A program made the translations under genes and the position numbers. Below, in pieces: positions 1 to 8,162 of a DNA stretch of 64,000 nt (its first letter is position 1; each line of letters begins with the position of its first letter). The notes under the pieces were generated by a model, which worked only from the letters and a program-made list of their open reading frames with translations, was not told the origin of the DNA and did not search any database. The stretch is from assembly GCF_000337555.1 (NCBI RefSeq), contig NZ_AOIO01000031.1:44177-108176 (forward strand), in the 5' to 3' direction. Source of the DNA: Natrialba asiatica DSM 12278. Its GTDB lineage: Archaea > Halobacteriota > Halobacteria > Halobacteriales > Natrialbaceae.

Positions 1-1
1 C

Positions 2-721
2 GGGTCCGGCGTGGTCGCCGTCGTCGGCGCCGGCGGCAAGAAAACGACGGTCTACACGCTGGCGGAACGCGCCGCTCGACTGCCGTCTTCGAGAACCGTC
101 CTCACCGCAACCGTTCGGATTCCCGTTTTCGATCGGCACGTCCAGCGGGTCGCCGTCTCGGACGATCCGGTCGCAACCGCGGCCGCCGCGGACCGCTGGC
201 CGCTCGGCGTCGTGCCCGACCGGGAGGGCGACCGCTACGTCGGCTACGATCCCGCTACTATCGATGAACTCGCAGCCGCTGACACCGCCGACCTCGTTCT
301 CGTTAAAGCCGACGGCGCGCGAACGCGCGAGTTCAAAGCGCCGGGGGATCACGAACCGCAACTGCCGCGGCGGACGGACACCGTCGTCCCGATCGCGAGC
401 GTGCAGGTCGTCGGCAAGCCCCTCTCGGCCGAGTTCGTCCACCGACCCGAGCGCGTCGCGGCGATCACCGATCGTGAACTCGGGGAGGAGATCCGGCCCG
501 ACGACGTTGCGCGGGTGCTCGCGAGCGAGCGCGGCGGGTTGAAGGACGTTCCGGACGGGGCGACTGTCGTGCCGGTGCTCAACAAGGTAGACGACCCGTC
601 GCTCCGGGCGACCGGCGAGGAGATCGCAGCGGCCCTGCTCGATCGCGCACCGCCAGTCTCTCGCGTCGTGCTCACGTGCTTGATCGACGACGAGCCGGTG
701 GTTGCGGTTCTCGAGTCCTGA
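2..721 (+). CDS. yqeC: YqeC-like selenium/molybdenum cofactor accessory protein (5' partial)
   Basis: The reading frame is open to the left edge, so the true start is probably outside the window; a GTG at 11 is only an internal candidate. The visible N-terminus has a glycine-rich P-loop (GAGGKKTT), and the protein ends after a V-L-T-C-L-I-D-D segment. Both fit the YqeC family, which comparative genomics links to selenium-dependent molybdenum hydroxylases. MobA and a molybdopterin formate dehydrogenase follow within 1.6 kb, which supports a molybdenum-enzyme role. The exact reaction of YqeC is not established. Family assignment is fairly secure; the selenium link is inherited from the family and is not seen here. 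Confidence 0.75.
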   Translation, partial: GSGVVAVVGAGGKKTTVYTLAERAARLPSSRTVLTATVRIPVFDRHVQRVAVSDDPVATAAAADRWPLGVVPDREGDRYVGYDPATIDELAAADTADLVLVKADGARTREFKAPGDHEPQLPRRTDTVVPIASVQVVGKPLSAEFVHRPERVAAITDRELGEEIRPDDVARVLASERGGLKDVPDGATVVPVLNKVDDPSLRATGEEIAAALLDRAPPVSRVVLTCLIDDEPVVAVLES

Positions 722-774
722 TCCGGGTAATCCGGTCTTGGCCCCGACGGAAGCGAGTTCCGGCGTCACCCCCG

Positions 775-1479
775 CTAGGACGAATCGGCGAGTCGCTCAC
801 ACGCCGCGTCGAACTCCTCGCGCGTGTTGACGTTCTCGAACGTCTCCAGATCGGTGTAGTCGCGTATCTCGTCCGTCTCGACGACGACGTAGTCGAGATC
901 GAACAGGGGTTCGACGACCCGTCGGTCGCCGCGGTCGACGGCGCGTTCGCAGGCCTCTCCCATCGGCTCGGTTCGGTAGACCGCCTGCGTCGTCTGGAAC
1001 CACTCGTCTTCGAGTCGCGGGACCGCAGCGTCCGCGTCCGCGCTTGCCGCCCGGTCGAAGAGAGACGAGACGAGTTCGGGATCGACGAACGGCATGTCGC
1101 AGGCGACGACGACGGCGAACTCGGTCCGCGCCGCGCGGAGTCCGGTCATGATGCCCGCCATCGGGCCGCGGTCGGGAACCGGATCGACGGCGAAGGAGAC
1201 CGGTGGCTCGCCAGCGTCGTCGGAGTCGCCCGCATCGGCTGTGAGTGCATCGTCGATAACGGGCACCTGGTCGTCCCGACAGTTGATGATGAACTCGTCG
1301 ACGACGGGGCGGAGTCGATCGACGACGCGGCGGATCATGGGCGTTCCCGCGAGTTCAGCGACGGCCTTGTCTTCGTCGCCGAAGCGGGTCGAGTGGCCGC
1401 CCGCGAGGACGACGGCCGTCCGCTCGTCCGGCACGGCGTCCGCGTGCCCAGCGTCACCCGGTCCGGTTGCAGGGGGCAT
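775..1479 (-). CDS. mobA: Molybdenum cofactor guanylyltransferase MobA
   Basis: This 234-residue protein has the nucleotidyltransferase motif of MobA near its N-terminus: LAGGHSTRFG followed by DEDKA, with the lysine expected to contact the nucleotide. A later V-V-A-C-D-M-P segment matches the metal-binding CDMP motif. The enzyme attaches GMP to molybdopterin to make the guanine dinucleotide form used by the DMSO-reductase family, which includes the formate dehydrogenase encoded just downstream. I chose the ATG at 1479 because the upstream in-frame candidate at 1506 is TTG and a T-rich promoter-like stretch lies about 30 bases before 1479. A related MocA-type cytidylyltransferase is the main alternative. 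Confidence 0.85.
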   Translation of the reverse strand: MPPATGPGDAGHADAVPDERTAVVLAGGHSTRFGDEDKAVAELAGTPMIRRVVDRLRPVVDEFIINCRDDQVPVIDDALTADAGDSDDAGEPPVSFAVDPVPDRGPMAGIMTGLRAARTEFAVVVACDMPFVDPELVSSLFDRAASADADAAVPRLEDEWFQTTQAVYRTEPMGEACERAVDRGDRRVVEPLFDLDYVVVETDEIRDYTDLETFENVNTREEFDAACERLADSS

Positions 1480-1536
1480 ACGTGCGTGTTGGGCAACCGG
1501 CGGCAAAAGTCCGCGGCCGACCGTCCGAATCGAGTA

Positions 1537-2121
1537 TTACTGGTCGGTAGTAGTGTCCGAGAGACGCCAGAGCGCCCGACGAACCGTCCGCAACTCGCAG
1601 TCGGTCGTCGTCGCAATCGATCGACAGCGGTCGAGATACGTCTCGTAGTCGCTCGCCGTTGGTGCGGTCGGGTACGGCTCCGCGAGTTCACCTGCGTCGT
1701 GAAGGACGGCCCACTCGCGAGGCCCGAGGACGGTGAAGTGCTGCGGGGCGAGAAACGTGAGAAAGGCGGTGGCGACCGGCACGTCGACGCCGTCTAGGGC
1801 AGTGAGGGCATCGATCGCAACGGCGGCGTCCCGCTCTGGGACGGTGATCGCATCGACGGCGTCCGCGATCGCCGCTCGGATAGCGTCGAGATCGTTCTCC
1901 TGAAAGCGCTCTTCTGCGGCCCGCCGCTCGGCGTCTAGAGAGGAGCCGAGAAACCGCCGGTAGTACCACCTGACGACCCAGGCGGCGTCGCGCCACCCGA
2001 ACGCGGCCGTCTCGAACGCTCGCGGGAGCGTTTCGAGTTGCTCCTGTTCGACGGGATAGAAAGGGTTCTCCGCCCGGTAGTCGGCCGCTTCGGAGCGTAC
2101 TAGCTCGCGCGTAAACTCCAT
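1537..2121 (-). CDS. Conserved hypothetical helical protein
   Basis: A 194-residue protein with no signal peptide or membrane segment. It is rich in Trp, Arg and Ala, with a WVVRWYYRRFLG stretch near residue 50 and a V-P-V-A-T-A-F-L-T-F-L segment near residue 115 that could be a helix-hairpin-helix-like turn. It is the gene upstream of mobA on the same strand, 57 bases apart, so the two may be co-transcribed. I do not recognise the family. Codon usage and GC content match its neighbours, so it is a real gene, but no function can be assigned. Confidence 0.7.
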   Translation of the reverse strand: MEFTRELVRSEAADYRAENPFYPVEQEQLETLPRAFETAAFGWRDAAWVVRWYYRRFLGSSLDAERRAAEERFQENDLDAIRAAIADAVDAITVPERDAAVAIDALTALDGVDVPVATAFLTFLAPQHFTVLGPREWAVLHDAGELAEPYPTAPTASDYETYLDRCRSIATTTDCELRTVRRALWRLSDTTTDQ

Positions 2122-2287
2122 CGTGCGATCGTCTGTCAGGGATCGCTATTAGCGTTCGCCCGAGCGGATCGCGTTTCCTCCTGTCCGGTTACTCGTCCCT
2201 GGTGTGGTAGTTGGTGTGGTAGAAAAACTCATGCACGCTCGCGTTGTGAATGCACGCACCGCGATCCACCACCGAACGGAGCAGCCA

Positions 2288-4396
2288 ATGTCCAGTGATC
2301 AACACCAGACCGACGAACCGGTCACGACGATTTGCCCGTACTGCGGTGTCGGCTGCGGGATTCAGGTTACACAGGGCGATGACCCGGGTGACGTGCAGTT
2401 CATGCCCTGGGGCGACGCGCCGGTCAACGAGGGCCGCATCTGTATCAAAGGCGGCGCGGCGACGGAGGTCGTCGACCACGAGGACCGACTGACCGACCCG
2501 CTCATCAAAGACGACAGCGGCGAGTTCCGCGAGGCGACCTGGGAGGAGTGCTACGAGTTCATCGTCGGTGAACTCGAGCGGATTCGTGCGGCGTACGGCC
2601 CGGACGCGGTGGGCTTTTTCGGCTCCTCGAAGACGATGAACGAGGAAAACTACCTCCTGCAGAAGATCGCCCGCCGCTACGGGACGAACAACGTCGACAA
2701 CTGCACGCGGATGTGCCACGCCTCGACGGTCTGGGCGTTGCGGACGAGTCTGGGTGCGGGCGCGATGACGAACAGCATGGCCGACTTGCGGGCCGAAACC
2801 GACGTGTTCTGGATTCAAGGGGCCAATCCGGGCGAGCAACATCCCATTGCGAACAGCCAGTACTTCCGGCAGGCCGTCCTCGACGGCGCGACCGTCGTCC
2901 AGGTCGATCCGCACGCGAACAAGACGACTCGTTCGTTCCAGATCGACGAGACGGATCGACACATGCACCTCCAGTTGAATCCGGGGACCGACGTTCCCCT
3001 GTTGAACATCGTCCTCAAAACGGTGCTCGAGAACGATTGGATCGACGACGAGTTCATCGCGGAGCGAACCGAGGGCTTCGAGCACCTGCGGGAGACGCTC
3101 GCCGAGTTCGACAAAGCAGCCGCCGCCGAGGAGTGTGGGGTCCCGCTCGAGCGGATCGAACTCGCCGCGAAGAAGTACGCCACGGCCGAGAACGCGGCCG
3201 TCTTCACCGGCATGGGGATGAGTCAGCACCGTTGCGGCGTCGACAACGTCCAGAACGAGATCAACCTGGCGCTGATCACGGGGAATCTCGGTCGCCCCGG
3301 GACCGGCGTCAATCCGCTGCGCGGCCAGAACAACGTTCAGGGGACCTGCGACGTGGGCGCGATGCCGAACGTCCTGCCGGGCTACCAGCTCGTCGACGAC
3401 GACGAGGCCCGCGAGCGCGTCGAGGAGGTCTGGGGCTTCGACATCCCCGACGAGCCCGGCCTCACGAACGTCGAAATCTCACACCAGTTCGGCGACGGGA
3501 TTCGCGGGCTGTACGTCATGGGCGAGAACCCGATCATGAGCGAACCCGACGCGAACCGGGTCGCAGAACGGATGGAAGAACTCGAGTTCATGGTAGTGCA
3601 GGACATCTTCCCGACGGAGACGGCCGAGTACGCCGACGTGATCCTTCCGGCGACGACCTGGGCGGAGCGCGGCGGGACGGTCACCAATACGGATCGTCGC
3701 GTCCAGCGGATGCGCGGCGTCGAGAAAGTTCACGAGAACACGAAACACGATCTCGAGATCCTTTCGGAAGTCGGCGCGCGACTCTTCGGCGCGGCCGGAT
3801 TCGACTTCGATACCCCCGAAGCCGTCTTCGAAGAACTCCGGCAGGTCTGCCCGAGCTACCACGGGATGACCTACGACCTGCTCGGCGAGGAAGGGCTCCA
3901 CTGGCCCTGCTACGAACTCGGCGACGAGGGCGACCCGTACCTCTACGAGGAGACGTTCGACACCGAGAGCGGCCTAGGACACATCGAGGGCGTCAGACAC
4001 ACCCCGCCGGCCGAGACGCCGGACGAGGAGTACCCGCTGATCCTCACGACGGCGCGGCTCGAGGAGCACTACAACACTGGGACGATGAGCCGCCGGTCGC
4101 CGACGCTCAACCGCCAGACACCGGAGAACTTCGTCGACGTCCATCCGGCTGACGCCGAGCGGTACGGCGTCGAGGACGGCCAGACGGTCACCCTCAGATC
4201 CAGACGCGGCGAGATCACGGTCGAGGCGCAGGTCACGGAAGACACCAAGGAGGGCGTCGTCTGGACGACGCCGCACTTCGCGGCCGCCTCGGCGAACAGG
4301 CTGACGAACGACGTGCTCGACGACCGGGCGAAGATCCCCGAGTACAAGGCCGCGGCGGCGGAGATCGAGGTAGGGCTCGAGCCCGCAGACGACTGA
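2288..4396 (+). CDS. fdhF: Formate dehydrogenase alpha subunit (molybdopterin, Cys-type)
   Basis: A 702-residue enzyme of the DMSO-reductase superfamily. The N-terminal [4Fe-4S] site is visible as Cys16, Cys19, Cys23 and Cys52 (CPYCGVGCG, then RICIKGG). Cys143 in TRMCHAS sits where selenocysteine or cysteine ligates Mo or W in formate dehydrogenases, so this is a cysteine form. The last third carries the molybdopterin-dinucleotide binding domain (NTGTMSRRSPTLNR near residue 600). An upstream ATG at 2204 was rejected because ATG 2288 begins the protein as in relatives and the upstream residues are not domain-like. There is no Tat signal, so it is probably cytoplasmic, oxidising formate to CO2. 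No beta or gamma subunit is adjacent. Confidence 0.88.
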   Translation: MSSDQHQTDEPVTTICPYCGVGCGIQVTQGDDPGDVQFMPWGDAPVNEGRICIKGGAATEVVDHEDRLTDPLIKDDSGEFREATWEECYEFIVGELERIRAAYGPDAVGFFGSSKTMNEENYLLQKIARRYGTNNVDNCTRMCHASTVWALRTSLGAGAMTNSMADLRAETDVFWIQGANPGEQHPIANSQYFRQAVLDGATVVQVDPHANKTTRSFQIDETDRHMHLQLNPGTDVPLLNIVLKTVLENDWIDDEFIAERTEGFEHLRETLAEFDKAAAAEECGVPLERIELAAKKYATAENAAVFTGMGMSQHRCGVDNVQNEINLALITGNLGRPGTGVNPLRGQNNVQGTCDVGAMPNVLPGYQLVDDDEARERVEEVWGFDIPDEPGLTNVEISHQFGDGIRGLYVMGENPIMSEPDANRVAERMEELEFMVVQDIFPTETAEYADVILPATTWAERGGTVTNTDRRVQRMRGVEKVHENTKHDLEILSEVGARLFGAAGFDFDTPEAVFEELRQVCPSYHGMTYDLLGEEGLHWPCYELGDEGDPYLYEETFDTESGLGHIEGVRHTPPAETPDEEYPLILTTARLEEHYNTGTMSRRSPTLNRQTPENFVDVHPADAERYGVEDGQTVTLRSRRGEITVEAQVTEDTKEGVVWTTPHFAAASANRLTNDVLDDRAKIPEYKAAAAEIEVGLEPADD

Positions 4397-4507
4397 CCGA
4401 ACGAGGGGTGACCGCGCAGGATCGAGGCAGGCGGCCGACGACCAGTTTCGGCGTGCGGACGGCACTTATGCTCACCGGGACCCAAGAGCGACCAACGAAG
4501 AGAGCCA

Positions 4508-4933
4508 ATGAAACTACAGATTCTGGACGGGGAAATCGGGATCGACGAGTCGATTATCGCCGAATCGGCAGCCGAAATCCGGGCGCAGGTGCGCGAGTAC
4601 GAGCGGGGCGACCGGCGGCGCTTCGACCTCGACGTAACCGTGCCCGACGGGCTAACCGGCGACGTAATGGCCGCGATGATGACAATCCCCTACGGCGAAA
4701 CGCGCACGTACGGCGACCTCGCCGCCGACCTCGGAACGAGTCCAGTCGCCGTGGGCCAGGCCTGCGGCCGCAATCCCGTGCCGGTAGTCGTCCCCTGCCA
4801 CCGCGTCGTCGGTAGCGACGGCGCGCTCACCGGCTACTCGGCGGCCGACGGCGTCGCGACGAAGCGCCGGCTGCTCGAACTCGAGGCGCGCGAGAGCGGC
4901 GGCCCGGTACAGATGCGATTGCCGACGAAGTGA
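4508..4933 (+). CDS. ogt: Methylated-DNA--protein-cysteine methyltransferase (Ogt/AGT family)
   Basis: A 141-residue suicide DNA-repair protein that takes alkyl groups from O6-alkylguanine onto its own cysteine. The acceptor Cys97 lies in the signature VVVPCHRVV. The preceding IPYGETRTYGDLA segment is the usual start of the C-terminal winged-helix domain, with the asparagine hinge in GRNPVPVVVP. The protein is shorter than E. coli Ogt because the N-terminal domain is reduced, which is common in haloarchaea. It follows fdhF by 111 bases on the same strand; there is no evident functional link. Confidence 0.92.
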   Translation: MKLQILDGEIGIDESIIAESAAEIRAQVREYERGDRRRFDLDVTVPDGLTGDVMAAMMTIPYGETRTYGDLAADLGTSPVAVGQACGRNPVPVVVPCHRVVGSDGALTGYSAADGVATKRRLLELEARESGGPVQMRLPTK

Positions 4934-4997
4934 CGCTATCGTAGAACTGTTCTCGCACCTCGATCTAATGATTACAACTACCTGTCAGTAACGACAT

Positions 4998-5540
4998 CTA
5001 CTTCTCGTTCGGGTAGTCGCGCTTCTCAGACCATTCAAACTCGTTGATGTCAGCGTCCCAGTCCGAGATAGTCCCGCTCTGAACGTCGTGAACATGGAAT
5101 TGATTATCTGTCACTTCGACAGCAGCTTGGTCCCCGAATTGAACAGTATTGAAATCCTCTCGGGAGATTTTTGTGTTCCGACATCCCCATTCATCGTCCG
5201 AATTGAAGTCGCTCCCGCAAAAACCGACGACGTATTTTACCGCCTCGAAATCGGACTTGGAGTCATCATGAAAGTCCGCTGAAGCAGTAACTTCGGAGGG
5301 AGAAGAAATAACACTCTTATATTCCGATGCCACTCTACCCCGTATCTCGCCTTCTCCATCGAACATTAACTGAAGAATTTGGTCACCGTACGAGCGCCCG
5401 TTATGACGCCATTTGACACTGATGGCTTTCAACTGAAGCAGCTCGGCAGAACGAGTATTCGGCCCCAAAAGGCAGCCTGCACTTCCAATTCCTATGAGAC
5501 CAGCACCCGAAGTAGCTAGTAGTTCCCGCCTGGAAGGCAT
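4998..5540 (-). CDS. Tat-exported putative lipoprotein, low GC
   Basis: A 180-residue protein starting with a twin-arginine signal (SRRELLATSG), a short hydrophobic stretch and a lipobox-like SAGC at residues 20-23, so it is probably exported by Tat and anchored by lipid. The rest has no family I recognise; it contains two further cysteines (GFCGSD, EWGCRN) that could pair. GC content is clearly lower than in the flanking genes and the codons include many A/T-ending ones, suggesting acquisition by transfer. A TATA-like box at 5561-5568 sits about 24 bases before the ATG. Confidence 0.7.
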   Translation of the reverse strand: MPSRRELLATSGAGLIGIGSAGCLLGPNTRSAELLQLKAISVKWRHNGRSYGDQILQLMFDGEGEIRGRVASEYKSVISSPSEVTASADFHDDSKSDFEAVKYVVGFCGSDFNSDDEWGCRNTKISREDFNTVQFGDQAAVEVTDNQFHVHDVQSGTISDWDADINEFEWSEKRDYPNEK

Positions 5541-5560
5541 TAGTTACAATCAGATAAGAA

Positions 5561-5568
5561 ATATAATA
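5561..5568 (-). promoter_or_regulatory. TATA-like promoter of the low-GC lipoprotein gene
   Basis: The minus-strand sequence reads TATTATAT, centred about 24 bases before the ATG at 5540. That is the normal archaeal TATA distance from a transcription start, so the mRNA would be nearly or fully leaderless. Confidence 0.5.
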
Positions 5569-5698
5569 TGCTTTCCGGTATGTCGGAATAGAAACCCGTC
5601 CGTTCACACCGGAGCTACCGGCGAGTTCGGCTCAGTTCTGCGTGGGTGGATTCCGTGCAACCGGTTCTATGACACTCTCGACGACGTGAGAGTTCGCC

Positions 5699-6127
5699 TT
5701 ACTCGACATCGTCGTGCGTCAGTAGCGGTCGCTCGCGCTCGCCCGCCGGCGACTCGTAGGTGATCACCTCGAGCAGGTTCCCGCTCGGATCGAGGAAGTA
5801 GAACCCCTCGAACTCGTCCCAGTCGTAGGGCCCCTGCTTCGGAAACTGGCCGCCGAGTTCAGCCGTCAGCCGCTCGTACTCCTCCCGGTCGGTCTCGAAG
5901 GCGACGTGGGCCTTGTCGAGCGGGTGATCGAGGCCGCGCTCGTCCCAGGCGTCGGCGCGACCGGTTTCGGCCAGCGTGACGACCGTCTCGCCGACCTGGA
6001 ACATGGCGTGCTCGCCCCGGAAGTCGGACGGCTCGCGGCGGACGCCGAGCCCGAGTTCGTCGCGGTAGAACTCGTAGCAGGCGGCGAGGTCGTCGACGTC
6101 GATGTTGATGTGGTCGACTGCGTGCAT
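5699..6127 (-). CDS. VOC family (glyoxalase/dioxygenase superfamily) protein
   Basis: A 142-residue single VOC domain with two beta-alpha-beta-beta-beta modules. Putative metal ligands are His5 (AVDHINID), a His in KAHVAFET and a Glu in LLEVITY near residue 120. These resemble glyoxalase I, fosfomycin-resistance proteins and ring-cleavage dioxygenases. It is the last gene of a minus-strand set that starts at 9067 and lies 8 bases after the third binding-protein-like gene, so it is probably part of that operon. Its substrate cannot be read from the sequence; the context suggests it acts on the same compound as the three upstream proteins. Confidence 0.85.
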   Translation of the reverse strand: MHAVDHINIDVDDLAACYEFYRDELGLGVRREPSDFRGEHAMFQVGETVVTLAETGRADAWDERGLDHPLDKAHVAFETDREEYERLTAELGGQFPKQGPYDWDEFEGFYFLDPSGNLLEVITYESPAGERERPLLTHDDVE

Positions 6128-6135
6128 GGGTATCG

Positions 6136-7137
6136 TCAGGTCCGCGGTTCCGTTTCCGACTCGGCGACGCGCTCCGCGTAGTTCCCGATCACCTCGTCGT
6201 CCGCGTCGATGAACTCGTTCGTCCAGACCGCGTCGGGATCGATCTCACCCTCGAGAAGATCCGTCTCGGCGAGCGTCCGGCCGAGCGTCCGCCAGCGCTC
6301 GCCCTCGTGCACGCCCCATCCCTCCGCCCGCGTCCGGTCGGTGAACTGGAGGTCGGTCGCCGCCGTCTCGAACTTGCGCCGCTCGACGGGTCGATTCCGT
6401 TCGAGCGTCGCGTTGCGTTCGACGAGCACGTCGATCGCCGCATCCGGGTCGGTCGTCGCGGCTGCCCAGCCGCGGGCGGTCGCCCGGAGAAAGGAGCGGA
6501 CCGTCTCCGGCTCTGTGCGGGCGAACTCCGGGCTTGTGACCAGCATCATCCCGTAGACGCCGAGGTGATCCCCGATCGGGAGTTCGTCCGCCGTGCGGTC
6601 GTGTTCGCGCTCGAGTTCGTAGCCGTTCGTGACGACGCCGACGGCGGCGTCGACCCGGCCGTCGAGGAGCTTGTGCTGCACGCGGTGGTGCGTGTGATCG
6701 TCGACGCCGAGGAGGTCGACCGCTTCTGCGATTCCGGCGTCCGCGAGCAACTGAGCCGTCAAGATGCGCGTCTTGGTCGCCGACGGCGCGACGGTCCGGT
6801 CCGCGAGTTGCGCGGGTTCGGTCAGCGCCTCGCCGAACTCGTCCCGGAGGGTGTAGATCGCGGCGGGCGTCTTGCCGGTGACGGCGGCGACGGCGAGCGG
6901 GTCGAGCCCGCGGCTCTGCACCGAGAGGACGGCGCTTGCGCCCGCCAGCGCGAACTCGGCTCGACCTTGGGCGGCTTGCTCGGCGGCGAAGGGCGAGCCG
7001 TGGCCCTCGACGAACCGCACGTCCAGTCCCTCGTCGTCGTAGAAGCCGCGATCGCGCGCGAGGAAGTAGGGTGCCTGAAAGCCGTTCGGCTCCCAGTTGA
7101 GTTGAAAGTCGACGGTCGGTGTCGCGTCCGGTGTCAT
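6136..7137 (-). CDS. NMT1/THI5-like PBP-fold protein without signal peptide (third of triad)
   Basis: A 333-residue type-II periplasmic-binding-protein fold. The start (FQLNWEPNGFQAPYFLARD, then GFYDDEGLDV) is typical of the NMT1/THI5 and SsuA-like family. The ATG at 7137 overlaps the previous stop as ATGA and the fold begins about ten residues later, so there is no room for a signal peptide or lipobox. The family contains ABC-transporter solute receptors and also soluble enzymes such as yeast THI5. The fungal CCCFC iron motif is absent, so HMP-phosphate synthase activity is not supported. No permease or ATPase gene lies nearby. Either a cytosolic enzyme or a receptor exported in an unusual way. 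Confidence 0.82.
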   Translation of the reverse strand: MTPDATPTVDFQLNWEPNGFQAPYFLARDRGFYDDEGLDVRFVEGHGSPFAAEQAAQGRAEFALAGASAVLSVQSRGLDPLAVAAVTGKTPAAIYTLRDEFGEALTEPAQLADRTVAPSATKTRILTAQLLADAGIAEAVDLLGVDDHTHHRVQHKLLDGRVDAAVGVVTNGYELEREHDRTADELPIGDHLGVYGMMLVTSPEFARTEPETVRSFLRATARGWAAATTDPDAAIDVLVERNATLERNRPVERRKFETAATDLQFTDRTRAEGWGVHEGERWRTLGRTLAETDLLEGEIDPDAVWTNEFIDADDEVIGNYAERVAESETEPRT

Positions 7138-8162
7138 TGCGACGGCACCTCCAGCCGGAACAGGTCGTCCGGGACGTGATCGACGCCGAGTGCCTCCGGG
7201 CCGGCGACTGCGAGCAGGTGATCGAACAACTGTTCCATCGCATCGACCGTCTCCGCGTTCCACTCGGTAACGACCATCTCCCGCCAGTGATCCCGAACGC
7301 CGCGAACGACGGCGGGGTCGTTCCCGTACATGAGTCGGTCGCCCAACTCGTCCCAGAGTTCGTCGTCGGTTTGCAGGCGCTCGACGGCGTCGGCGTACGC
7401 GCGCTTGAACCCCCGGATGGCTTCTGGCTGGTTTGCCAGGTAGTCCTCGCTCGTGAGGAACGTCGAGATGGGCAACGTCTGCTCGACGCCCGAAAGCCGC
7501 TGGACGAGTTCGGCCATCGGGATCGCTTCGCGGTAGGGGCCGGGCTCGACGAGTTCGGGGATGAGCTGCCAGAACTGGAGGGCGGCGTCGACCTCCCCGT
7601 CGCGAAGCAACCGGGTGAGTTCGACTTTCGAGCCCGCCTCGACCGACGCGGCTTCGGTTTCGGGATCGAACTCGTGGAACTCGCGGCAGGCGGCCCGCGT
7701 GAGAATCCAGTTCTTGTCGAGGCGGCGGACGACGCCGATGCGGTGGCCGGGGAGGTCGGCCAGGCCGTCGATCGGCGAGTTCTCGGGGACGACGAGGCCG
7801 CCGACGGTTCGGCCGTAGGGATGGACGGCGACGATGGGTGCGCCGCCGGCCCGCTCGCGCGCCGTCGAGATGTAGTCGATGTCGATCAGATCCGCGTCGC
7901 CCTGGTGCAGTTTGGCCTCGACCGTTTCGAGGCCGTCCTCGAGTTCGTCCGAGACGAGTTCGACGTCGAGGTGGAAGCCGTGGTCGTGGTCGAAGCCGAA
8001 CCGCTTGATGGTGTACAGCATGTAGCGGGGGCTGCCGTTGTGTTCGAAACGGGCGCGCAGTTCCGGAAGCTTAAGGCCGGTCGCGTCGTCGCTCTCTGTC
8101 CGAGCGGGTGCGTCGTGGAGTTCGTCCAGTGCCGCTTGCTGGGTTTCGATGTCGATGGTCAT
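7134..8162 (-). CDS. NMT1-like PBP-fold protein without signal peptide (second of triad)
   Basis: A 342-residue protein of the same superfamily as its two neighbours. It has a linker-like N-terminus of about 30 residues, then the fold: RYMLYTIKRFGFD, a GDADLIDIDYIS segment and VPENSPIDGLADLPGHRIGV, the usual hinge region of NMT1-like receptors. ATG 8162 overlaps the upstream stop by four bases, and the downstream gene overlaps this one the same way, so the three are translationally coupled. The upstream in-frame candidate at 8231 was rejected because it would lie deep inside the previous gene. There is no signal peptide, transmembrane segment or lipobox. Substrate unknown. Confidence 0.8.
   Translation of the reverse strand: MTIDIETQQAALDELHDAPARTESDDATGLKLPELRARFEHNGSPRYMLYTIKRFGFDHDHGFHLDVELVSDELEDGLETVEAKLHQGDADLIDIDYISTARERAGGAPIVAVHPYGRTVGGLVVPENSPIDGLADLPGHRIGVVRRLDKNWILTRAACREFHEFDPETEAASVEAGSKVELTRLLRDGEVDAALQFWQLIPELVEPGPYREAIPMAELVQRLSGVEQTLPISTFLTSEDYLANQPEAIRGFKRAYADAVERLQTDDELWDELGDRLMYGNDPAVVRGVRDHWREMVVTEWNAETVDAMEQLFDHLLAVAGPEALGVDHVPDDLFRLEVPSQ

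Noticed and set aside
6136-7137. HMP-phosphate synthase (THI5-type thiamine enzyme)
   Set aside because: The fold is related, but the iron-binding CCCFC motif of the fungal enzyme is absent and archaea usually use ThiC.
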